Source: Strigamia acuminata (taxonomy: Eukaryota; Arthropoda; Chilopoda; Geophilomorpha; Linotaeniidae). Taken from it: a stretch of 60,000 bases of DNA. The notes beneath the pieces are model-generated. The model was given only the letters and a program-made list of their open reading frames with translations. It was not told the DNA's origin and searched no databases. Position numbers and translations under genes: made by a program. Position 1 is the first letter of the stretch. Each line of letters starts with the position of its first letter. The stretch covers positions 11,651,060 to 11,711,059 of the forward strand of contig OX442314.1 in NCBI GenBank assembly GCA_949358305.1, in the 5' to 3' direction. Positions 35,011 to 45,100 of the stretch are shown here, one piece after another.

Positions 35011-35900
35011 AACAACCCCAAACCGAAACATTCTCCACAAACTCGCAGGTCGGCATGGAGACATCTTGTTTTCGCTGTCCATCGAAACACCCAAAACGAC
35101 ATAAACCGAAACTTTAAACGCACCTAATAATTTTACTTTTAATTTAAACCTTCCACGTGAAAAAAGCAAAGTGCTGTAAAAATGCCAAGTCGTGGGACTG
35201 GCAAGCAACAACTGGCGAGAAAGTGGTGTGCGTGGAATAAAATTGACGTGTCCGCATCAAAAGTCGAAGGACAAGCTCGTTTCAAGAGGCCAGGCGCGTG
35301 CTAGTCACCAATTGCCCAATCGCCGCGATGTTTTCCGCCAAATCCAATCTGGCCGAGGCACTTCAACCGGCCACCGATGATGAACACGGCAGACCTGGGC
35401 TTGGCTAACAGGATTTGTACGCTGGCCCAACTCAATTTATCGCAGCGACAAGAATCACGATGGACTTGGCTTCCCCTCAAAAACTCCTCTTTCACGTCCG
35501 TCTTCTTGATTGCTCCTGATGCGATTTCAGCCTCGACGAGTGTCCCATGTCCGACGCTAAAACATCCCCCTCGTATAGGATTAACCACTCTTCCATGCTC
35601 GAGTTTCGATACACTTCAAACTCGCTGTCGAGAGCCCGTGGAACCACAAACGTTCCCTCAGCCCACTCCAGTTGGCTACGAGCAAAACCGCATTAACAAC
35701 TGAATTTTAAATTAACCACACACAAAAAAAATCTTGTTGGCATAACGTGGGAAAAAGAATTACAGTACAACAACAGAAATGATTTATTTTTATTTCTATT
35801 GAGATTTCGGTCTGTTTTGTGTTGATTTTCAAAATTTCAGAAATGTTCTCACGATTTTCTAAAAGTTAGAAACTTCTGATTCCAAAAGACAACCGTACTA
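35011..35900. other. GC-richer island, no gene recognised
   Basis: 35180-35700 is non-repetitive and GC-richer than its flanks, and is open for 95-108 codons on both strands (35377-35703 plus; 35301-35588 minus). No family is recognisable in either direction, and the plus frame starts with an ill-supported ATG. It could be a retropseudogene, an exon or a regulatory block. Confidence 0.3.
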
Positions 35901-36234
35901 CAGGGTGGGCCAAAAGTCACGAACTCGTGTGAAGTCTTAATAACTTTTTTAAAAATTTTTCTTTAACTATTTTACTAACAAACCCGAAGATTAATAATTC
36001 TGACCCAAAATCCAACAATCAAACATCCAATCATTGATATGCTCGTTGGGTAAGAATTAACCATTGCTTTTGATAGTTAAATTCCCAATTTGTGTTTGCT
36101 GTTTGGCTGTAAACTTTTCCATGATTAATCTCCTAAGTTTTCTTTACAAAATAGTTAAAGAAAATTTTTAAAAAATTTATTTTAAAAAGAATTATTAAGA
36201 CTTCAGACTGGTTCGTGACTTTTGGCCCACCCAG
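35901..36234. mobile_element. 334-bp mariner-like MITE
   Basis: Terminal inverted repeat CAGGGTGGGCCAAAAGTCAC then GAAC, and GAAGTCTTAATAA, mirrored at the right end with few changes (about 45 bp). TA duplications lie on both sides. GGGTGGGCCAAAAGT ends are typical of mariner elements. No transposase is left. Confidence 0.9.
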
Positions 36235-38569
36235 TACAATTGGCTGAGATGGAGTCAGTCACAAATGTATGAATAAAATCCTTAATGCACAATGCAGATA
36301 TTTTTTTTACCGTTTATTATTTTCATTACACAGTTTGCGACAGGTACTTACTTCTCTTTTATAAAAACCCCTGTTAAGCCTATATTATAAGTATATTGGA
36401 AAACTTATAACTCCACCGGAGCTTCCACTATAACTGAAAATAGCGTAGCCAATCCGTTAGTTTTCCACTATTTACGTCACTGACTAAAAATCTGGATTAG
36501 CATTGACCTCTTTTGCCGCCATTTTGAATTCTCTGCGGCGGAGCACATGTTTCGGTTTATCTAATTGATTGTGCTTTTAATTCTTTTAAATTCACAATAA
36601 TAAAGTTGCAGCATTGTATTGAAACAGTTAAAAACAGAAATTCTCTCTTTTTATGCGAATGAGACATTACTAGTTTCAGTAATCACGTAACATGTATAAG
36701 GTTAACTCTAATCTTATAACTACAACTTAAAACTTCAACTGCAACCCACTTTTACTTTCCACTAAATATAGTGTAAAAAATGTCTTAATTGTAAGGGAAC
36801 AGTACCTGCTGAAAACTGTGTATTATCAAAAAAGGTAACGTTATGCTAATTATCCATTTCCAGTTTTTTGTGAACTAGAGAACTCTTGGACGTTGCGGAG
36901 GACCTTGGACAGTTTATAGCAAAACTACTGTATACAAATCCTTTTCAGTAAAGCTTTGCTGTGTAGCGATGCAATTGCTTTCACGAATCAGAATCGTACA
37001 CTAAGTACATTCAAAAAGTCCTCTTTTTAGTGTTTTAGGTGCTTGTGTTTTTGTTTTTGTATCTTTTAACATCACAAAACAAAACACAAACATCCAAAAC
37101 CCTTAACACAAGAGTTTTCGAATGCAGCTACTGTAAAAAAGAGTTTTAGTTAATAATTTACAGGTGAATTATCGTAAAATTATAGGTAAAAACCTGTGTT
37201 TTCAACGAAAATCTTCCGTTCACTTGCTGAATAATATCTATTTGTTCTCTTAATAGTAAATACAGTATCATGTAAGAAACGGAATTGCCTGTTTTCACAA
37301 ATTACAGAATATCCGTTTCTTTACACCAAATCCAGATAGTGAAAGTCAATCATTTAATTTTACAGAAATTTGTGCTGACAGAATCTGATTTCTTTATGCA
37401 TTTTTTCTATTAGTTTCAGTAAATTAAAATAAGCCCTAAAATGGTACATGCACATACTGTATAATGCGATACTATAAATGCTCCAGAACAATATGAATTA
37501 ACAAAAGAAATTTTCTTTTACTTTATGAAAAGTTTCTGTTATGACATACCTTATGCATAAAATAATTCTGCAAATGCAATTCTGTTGAAGACATAAGAAA
37601 CTTTTCAAAGTCTAGTTTCACTTAAAGGCAGTGCTGGAAAGCCATCCAGCACTGTCTTCAATAAAATGCTATGTATAGACACCTTTTTTCTTGCAGCATT
37701 GTACATGCACATGCCTAAGTGCAGGAAATTAAGCAATACATTCATTCCTCGCAGCTTTGGCCTTCCCACATTGCAGATGCATTGAGCAGTTATCTCCTTA
37801 GCACTTTTGCTTAGTCCCAAAATGATTAATCCTTTTTCTTTTCATGACAGGGTCAGAGTCCTTGCAACCTACAAAAGCTTCGTTCCATCCCTCAGGTAGT
37901 TCAACGACGATTCAATTAACTTTTCTTTTCTTAACACTTTTTTCTTCTTTCTTTTTTGCAACTTTAAAGAACAATAAACGTGTACGAGATAATCTTCTTT
38001 GCATTTCCCTCAAACAAACTGGTTTGCGCATTAAACCAGTAGACAAGCAGCAAATTTAACCCACAAAAAAATCGCACCTGTGAAATCAACTTGACTCACA
38101 ATGTAATGGTTAGAAAAATGATGTTTTCGAGGATCTTTGATACACTTTATGAGTGAGTGCACCCATACAAGTGTCTTAATCAGGCGAAGAACAGGAGGAG
38201 GAGGAGATAGGGTGTGTGGAAGAAAGAAAGAGTAGGCACTCGTTGATTTGCACGTGCGGAGCTCAGTAATTGCCGGCCGCTCAGCTGACGTCTTCATAAG
38301 TGGGCGGCGGGCCATTGGCCGCGAAGAGGCCTCTTGGGCAGTGTAGGAGACCGAAAAAACAATCCATCACTGGGATGGCGAGAAGCAGGAGTTATTAACT
38401 TTTCTTAAAAAGGAAAGACGGAAAAAGAAAAACGTGAACTTCATTTTCTTTTAGAAAATAATAAATAAATAAAAAATTTCTAAAAAGAAGTGACTCCTGG
38501 TTTTGAAAAGATGCACGGTCATAGAAAGTGAGAACATGAATTTTTAATCAGTTTATTTCTTCAATAAAT
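36235..38569. other. No gene recognised; one small hairpin
   Basis: AT-rich unique DNA. At 37629-37654 lies a perfect 10-bp stem, CAGTGCTGGA with TCCAGCACTG, around a six-base loop. The block 37840-38340 is slightly more complex, with no supportable exon. Confidence 0.4.
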
Positions 38570-38574
38570 CGGTA

Positions 38575-38845
38575 ATCTAAAAATCAGATTAAAAGTCATA
38601 ATTTTTAGAAATTATAATCAAAAATCATAAATTTTAGAAATTATAATAAAAAATCATAATTTTTAGAAATTGTAATCAGAAATTATAACTTTTTAAAACT
38701 TATCTGATCAAAAATCATAATTTTTAAAAATTCTGATCAAAAATCATAATTTTTAAAAATTTAAAATCAAAAGTCAATTATAAAAAATTTAATACCAAAA
38801 ATTATTATTTTGAAAAATTTCAGATAAAAATAATAATTTTAGTTT
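38575..38845. repeat. Degenerate AT-rich minisatellite, about 28-30 bp
   Basis: Eight or so diverged units of AAAAATCATAATTTTTAGAA followed by ATTATAATC. Confidence 0.7.
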
Positions 38846-38960
38846 TAAAGAAATTGACAAATTGAAAAATCTTACAAATTTTCAAATTTTCCAATATTAA
38901 AAAAAAAATCAAATTTCATTTTGTGCATCAAAAACGTCGCGATTTGGTTCAAAGTTTTCA

Positions 38961-39125
38961 CTAAACTCTATTCCAAAAAGTATTACAAATACTCCCATTG
39001 GTTGGGAGATTCACAGTTCAGTTGTGTCTTGAATATGATGCTGTTTTCAGATTCCAGTAGACTTAAAGTGTCTCAACCAACCAACCAATGGGAGTATTTG
39101 TAATACTTTTTGGAATAGAGTTTAG
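38961..39125. mobile_element. 165-bp hairpin MITE with near-perfect arms
   Basis: Arms of about 47 bp (38961-39007 and 39079-39125) pair almost perfectly; the outer end is CTAAACTCTATTCCAAAAAG and the inner part is CAATGGTT-like (CCCATTGGTTGG). The high arm identity suggests a recent element or strong constraint. Confidence 0.75.
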
Positions 39126-39470
39126 ACTATTTTATTAAGCAAAAAATTTCCATTTTATAACCTCTTCTCCCAGATCCCTGGTGGTGAGATCTCGCAACCT
39201 GCAAACCAGTGTGAACAAAGGGTGAATAACTAAAAAACACAATAACACTCAAAAAATTCAAAAAATCCACAATTTCCACACCCAATTTACCAAACAATCC
39301 CATAATCCCGACTCATATTCCTCCCCAAACCCATTATTCCATAAACCAAAACCAATACCTAATTAGGCCGCAGCCCGAGCAATTCACACAACGACGATTC
39401 GCAAACCCCCGTAAAAAAAATAGCGGCGAGTGAAAGTCATAACACAACTCCACCCACACTTAAAAACCGC
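39126..39470. other. No gene recognised
   Basis: A- and C-rich unique sequence without features. Confidence 0.4.
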
Positions 39471-39960
39471 TTAAGAATGGCATTGCAAAATGACCCTGCA
39501 ATTAACGCGGCTGACGCTGATTTACTGTCATATTGTGAAAGTTACATGATCAGCACGCATGATTTAAGACGCAAAAAAACAAAATAAAACACGTCCTTAC
39601 ATCACACCCGAACCGCACAAAATCGCACTTTATGCACATCTGACAGACGCTTGTTATGTCGGCTGGAGCTCCGGCTCGGCCCCTCACCCCGAGTAATACG
39701 TCACCGTCACAGTTGGCGGCAACTCACCTTGACGGCTTTGCCGCTTCATTATCACCTGACCGCCCTCGTACACCTCTCAGTGCCCACATAAACCATTGCC
39801 ACCATCTGCAAACATGTCTGCCCCTTCGATTATGCATTCTGCAGCTAATCCAACCTCCCATTCCTTACTCCATCACCATGATCCGGTGTCAGAGGTCGCA
39901 GGTGACTTCCCAGGTCGTGTGTCCATGTCAAGTCGTTTGTGTGGCGACATATCAGCCATA
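39471..39960. promoter_or_regulatory. Complex-sequence island, candidate regulatory element
   Basis: A GC-balanced, non-repetitive block in AT-rich desert with AATTAACGCGG, CATGATTTAAG, GATTATGCATTCTG and two GACCTCC/GAGGTCGC nuclear-receptor-like half-sites. No reading frame shows domain content. Confidence 0.2.
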
Positions 39961-40229
39961 AATGAACCTCCGTGACCTCCAAAGGTTGCTATCATCATTG
40001 GTCAAACTCAAACTCTAAACCCCTATTTGGGAAAATACATTTTAAACCGCTGTATCAACATTAGGGGTGTTCAAAGCTTCTTCCTTTTATCATGATTTAT
40101 GGGGCCCTTTTTCAACCGGAACTGCGTCATTCTCGTCGCATTTTTACGCTATTATTATTACATTCTTGTTACGGCGTCATGAGCTTAACCTATTTAATGG
40201 GTACACTACCAAGCTTCAATAAATCACAC

Positions 40230-40400
40230 TACCGTCTTCCCCCGAAAATAACACCATGGTGTTCTATTCGAGTTTCTTTGAAAACTGCAATTTGTGAAAC
40301 ATTGTTGAAAAATTCGAATATAACAGCACGGTATATTCGGATTTTTTTATTGTTTTCAAATACAAAACCATGGTGTTATATTCAGATTTGGGCATGGGCA
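40230..40400. mobile_element. MITE relic with ACACCATGGTGTT palindromes
   Basis: ACCGTCTTCCCCCGAAAATA leads into the palindrome AACACCATGGTGTT, and a second ACCATGGTGTTATATTC lies at 40369-40385, with CGGTATATTCGG between them. This recalls the widespread miniature elements that begin ACCGTATTTCCCCGAAAATA. The 174-codon frame crossing it (40092-40616) is therefore not a credible gene. Confidence 0.5.
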
Positions 40401-40924
40401 CAAGAAAACGGGCATAAACCATCATCAAAATTCATATTGCGCATCTCAGTCTGCGCAGTTGATTTTCTAGTTTTAAGCCTAATATTAGGCATACACGGCA
40501 ATAGAAGACGCTTTGCTTTTGGAGCGCCCAATAAAGCTGACACAGTTACAGGAATTAGGACAAAGAATCATCAAAGACCACAGGGCTCCGAGTCGCGTTT
40601 CGTGTTCTATAATTAATTCTCAATTAGTTTTACGTATCATCAATTCCCCATCAATCTTAAACCACCGGATCATAGGTACTAATTAACGGCTTCACCGGAC
40701 CCACTGGAACCCGAGCTTTAACATTAGTGTGTTTTCTTTGCATCTTGCCACTTATACACCTGTGATTAAACCAAGGCAATTCCTAAAAATACCTCGAAAA
40801 AGAAAAAAAACAAAACATTTCAGTTTGACAACTAATTCTTTTTGCAAAAGATAAATCGTGTTCGATGTTCATTTATCACATCAAAACTTGTTATTATGGC
40901 TGCAGGTGACATTGAGGGTAAGCT

Positions 40925-42084
40925 TGTAATGAGCTCAAATTTCACTATAAAATAATAGTGAAATTTCTTTCTCATTGGTGCCGCATCGGGACTTATCAAA
41001 ATTCTACTAAAACTCAACTCTAAAATCTTAACTGACTAATCAAAGAAGAAATAATCACTAATTAGTTCTTAAATAAAGGAAAAAGATTTATTCTTGGCTT
41101 GAATAAACTAATAGTAAAATACAATTAAATAAAAGGAATTAAAGGTAAAAGTAATAATAATTGAAGGTGAAATGGCGAAAATAATACAAAATAGCGGCGA
41201 TGGCTTGTCGCTCGCTCTCGAACTTCGTTCTTCACTCGACGCTCGCTCTCGAACCTCGTTCTTCACTCGACGCTCGCTCTCGGACCTCGATACTCGCTCT
41301 CGGACCTCAATGCCCGCTCCAAACCTCAATGCCCGCTCCAAACTTCACTCTTTACTCACGATGTTCATTCCTGGTTAAACCGGACAAATTTCCGAATTCT
41401 TGGTGACTTGAACTCGGACACAATTCCGTTTCTTCTCTCTCAAAACTCGCAACAGATTCGGACACAATTCCGACTCTTCTTCCTTGATGACTCCGTGGTT
41501 GCGGCAAATTCCGCTTTATGTTGACTGGGACAAATTTCCCAATGAGGATTTCTCATCCAAACAATGGCTGCTTGGCAAGAATGATGATCTCTCCAAACAA
41601 TGGCTGCTTGGCAAGATGAAAATCCCACTGATGAATATGCTCAATCAGCAAGATAAATTTCCCACTACTGGATGTACACAGTAGCAAGAACTCCCACAAT
41701 AACTTTATGTTATTGTAAGAAATGAGTCTCAATACTCAAGAACATCTCAAAACTGCTTTAGCAATTTGCAAGAAGGAGTCTAAATACTCAGGCAATCTTT
41801 CACCAAATCCACTTGAAGAATTGTATTTTCCCAGGGTAGATTTTGTGACTTGTTGCTCTCAAAGTTGATTTCAGACTGAAGATTTTTCCTCATTCTCTGC
41901 AGGAAGCATTTCCTGTTACAGGAAGCTTATGGGCTGGTTGCCCTGGCAACCACCCTCATGTCTTCAAGTTATGCCAGACTTCCTGTTCAGGCATAAAAAA
42001 TAAACTCAAATAAAAATATGAAATATATAAAATATTTCCAGACACATTTCTGTTCTTCATCTAGTGACCACTAGGGTCACTACA
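40925..42084 (-). repeat. 3' LTR
   Basis: Read on the minus strand it starts TGTAGTGACCCTAGTGGTCA, contains a TTTTATATATTTCATA TATA-like run about 50-65 bases in, a palindromic X-box, and a tandem CGCTCGCTCTCGAACCTCG-type block (about 41205-41345). AATAAA (41084-41089, reverse) is a possible poly(A) signal. It differs from the other LTR at about eight positions, six of them clustered at 41324-41331. Confidence 0.93.
41936..41951. promoter_or_regulatory. Perfect palindromic X-box in 3' LTR
   Basis: GGTTGCCCTGGCAACC contains GTTGCC-CT-GGCAAC, a full match to the RFX consensus. It lies about 135-150 bases into the LTR on the transcribed strand, close to the TATA-like run. Confidence 0.6.
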
Positions 42085-42098
42085 CTTCCCCCCTTTTT
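42085..42098 (-). other. Polypurine tract for plus-strand priming
   Basis: Minus strand AAAAAGGGGGGAAG directly adjoins the 3' LTR. This fixes the element's orientation. Confidence 0.85.
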
Positions 42099-42120
42099 AG
42101 GAAGTTAGTTCCTAACTTCT

Positions 42121-45100
42121 CTAAATCTCATCATCGATCCTCGAGGCGAAGTCCTTGATGGGGATTTCAGATTCGGAGACCGAAAACTTCAGTTTGTCTT
42201 GGGATTTCGTTGAATCATTCCTTGTCGTAACCGATTGATTCTGTCCAGCAATTGCAGATGGTGTCCCGCTCCCAGGACTGAAATCCTGCCATCCGCTTCT
42301 TCCGGCAGCTTCCTTCAAGTGACCGGTCCAGTTGGCTCGAACAGGCAATTGATTTTCAGTTGTGTGTTCAAATGATCTGAAACAGGCATCTTGCAAAACT
42401 TTGCCTGAGTCAGCTCGATCATTCTGAGTTTTAACATTCATTTCTGGTGTTGTCGCCACTAATTGTTGTTGCACAGCTGATGCGTTTGTTGCTTCAAAAT
42501 TCAATGGCTTTTTGCTTTCCATTAATGTGATTTTATTCCCTGCAATCTTCTCAATTTCAAGCCACTGCTTCTGGATTTCCGGTTGAGTGTTTGGCAAATC
42601 TACATGTTGAATTCTGAACTCCTCCAATAAAAAACTTGCAACTGGCTGTTTTCCTTCAGATGTACTCTTAATTGTAACTGTAGTGGGCACTGTAGCTCTG
42701 CTGTCTGAATTGCTACAATCAGATTTTTTAACAGTATCTGAAAAATTAATCTTGGACTTATTTCCAATTGCAACTGCACTGACAATATGTTTCTGTAGGT
42801 CAGTTGATTCAGTGTAGCTTGCGTAACTAAGCTTCATTGCAGTTTTAACTTCACTGGACTCCATGAAGTGTTGATCAACTTGGATTATTTGATTTGGTTG
42901 CTTTTCCAATAAATTAATTTTTGAAATGTTTTCAGTTGTGATTGAGCTGGCAGCAAATTTTGGTAACTCAATTGATTGAGTGTTGTGTTGCTTCAAGTCA
43001 ATTCTCTGCAAAGTTTTTTCCAAAATTCTGTTTTCTTTTTCTGTTGGTCGTGGACCTTGTTTTTCAATTTGACCAATTGATGTTAATACTTGGCAATCTT
43101 GATTTTCTGGTCGTCCTTTCAATCCTGTATTTGTATGCTGTTTACTGCAAAGCATCTTGTAATCATCTGTTTGTAGAGGTTTTTCATTTTCATGTTCACT
43201 CCTTGTATCTCCAGATGTTTGGATTGTTTCTACCAGTTTAACTTCAGACCTTTCCTCTAATTGAATCAATTGCTGTTTAGCTTGGATTCTTTTCTTTGGC
43301 AGCTTCTCCACTTTTTCTTTGGTGTCTTGAGTTTCATTTGCCAAATCCAGTCGCTGATAACAATTTTTGATCAAAATTTTTACTTCCTGTAGGTCTTCAG
43401 AAGTTATATTTTCCAGTATGTTCTTCAGAGCCACGATGAAATATTTGGAGGGCCACTCTGAATTCTGCCGACATAATTTCGGTGAAAACGTGGAATCTTG
43501 TAACATTACATTATCTGTCAGTCGTTTGATCACTTTTCGAAGTTGTTTTCGAACAATTTTCGTTTCTCGAACCAGACATTTATTTTCTGATTTTCTAGGA
43601 TTCCTGGATGAATTTTGATTCTTTTTCTCTTTTTCCATCACTCTTCCCCCCTTTTTTGGAAATGGTTGAACTTGTTCATCAGTTTCAAAATCTACACTTT
43701 TTGGAAAAAGCAATGGATTTTCTTCTAAGTTTTCAAAAATCAAATTTTCTGTGTCCGATTCGATAATTTTTTCTGCAATCTGTGCATCATCTTGGTTCTT
43801 CTTATCATCAGAATTTTGTGTATCCTGTAGAGGTTGCGCATTTTTGTGAGCTTGCATTTTGTCCGATTTGGACGCACTTTGTGTAATTTTATCACTTTCG
43901 ACACCCTGTGTGCCTTCTGCATGTCGTGTGTCTTCTGCACTTTGCACACTTTTTTCTTCTTGTTGTCTACCATCTATGGCTGTTTTTTGGTCATTGAAAT
44001 TTTCGAAATTGATTGATCTTTGATGGTGACGATCATTTTCGTTTGGCCAGCCTGCCATACATGTGTCAACTTGTGTTTGGCCAAGTTCTCTGTTTGCTGT
44101 GGACATTCTGATGTCATCTGGTTGTTGGAGGTTCTGCTTGTCCATGACATCAAATAACATTTTCTTCTGAGCAGGTGTTGAGGTTTGGTTATTATCTCTA
44201 CGATATTTTGTATCGTCATTTCCTCGCTTTACTGCATTTCCTGTTGAATCCGTAATTGACTGTTCAACTTTCGACTGATGCATGACACTTGCTGTATTCC
44301 TAACTGGTGGACACCGTGAATGTGCCATGTACCGCAGCTCTTGTGGATCTGGTTTTGACTTCTTTGCGTCTTCCTGAGCTGGTGGAGATGCTTTAGGAAA
44401 ATTTTCGTTTTCAACATGCAATGATGATTCCATTGTCTTCCCTTCTACGACGAGTGCTTGATTAAAGCTGTCAATCTTTTCCATTTTTTCAGAAGGTGTC
44501 TTTTTTGCAAAATTAATCGAAAATGTTTTCATTTCTAGAATTAAGCTTTTCCTCGATTCAGACATTGTTTCTGTTTCTTCACCAGATGTAGATAACCTTT
44601 TTAATGCCTTCTTGACTGCATCCATTGCTACTGGCAATGACAATTTTCTGGCAACTTCAGAAAACCTTAAGTCCACTGGTGAGTTGTGTCTTTTCCTTGT
44701 GGTTACCTCAGCACTGGTCCCATATCTTAAAATTTTCTGGTCATCTCTGGATTGACGTTTCGTCTCTGCAGGACTGTCTCTAGTTTCGGTCTGTAAACGG
44801 CGACGTACTTCTTGTAATTTAAGTCGGGTTGGCGAGCGTACTGCTGATAATGCCGTGCTGTCAACTGATTTTCTGGTCGAAGTCTTCTTATCCGCCTTTA
44901 TTAAACAACCTCTTTCTTCGGTTATTTCGATTGGTTCTTCGAACAACAATTTCGTGAGATCGCTTTTGCTTCGTGGAATGGATTTTACATTTTCAGATAA
45001 TGAACGTACTGGAGATGTGGTGCGCGATACGTAATGTCTTCGTGATTGTACTTTGTTGGCTTCGAATTTATTTTGTGTTTCGCGTATTTCAAGCTCCATT

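Noticed and set aside
35180-35480. Loose resemblance of a short plus-strand peptide to histone H2A (SR..AR......P..R spacing)
   Set aside because: It needs gaps and frame changes, and the conserved H2A core is absent.
37629-37654. Histone-type stem-loop or microRNA precursor
   Set aside because: The stem is only 10 bp with a 6-base loop, unlike either class, and no histone gene is nearby.
40092-40616. 174-codon plus-strand frame
   Set aside because: It crosses a MITE relic with ACACCATGGTGTT palindromes and shows no domain, so the open frame is most likely chance.
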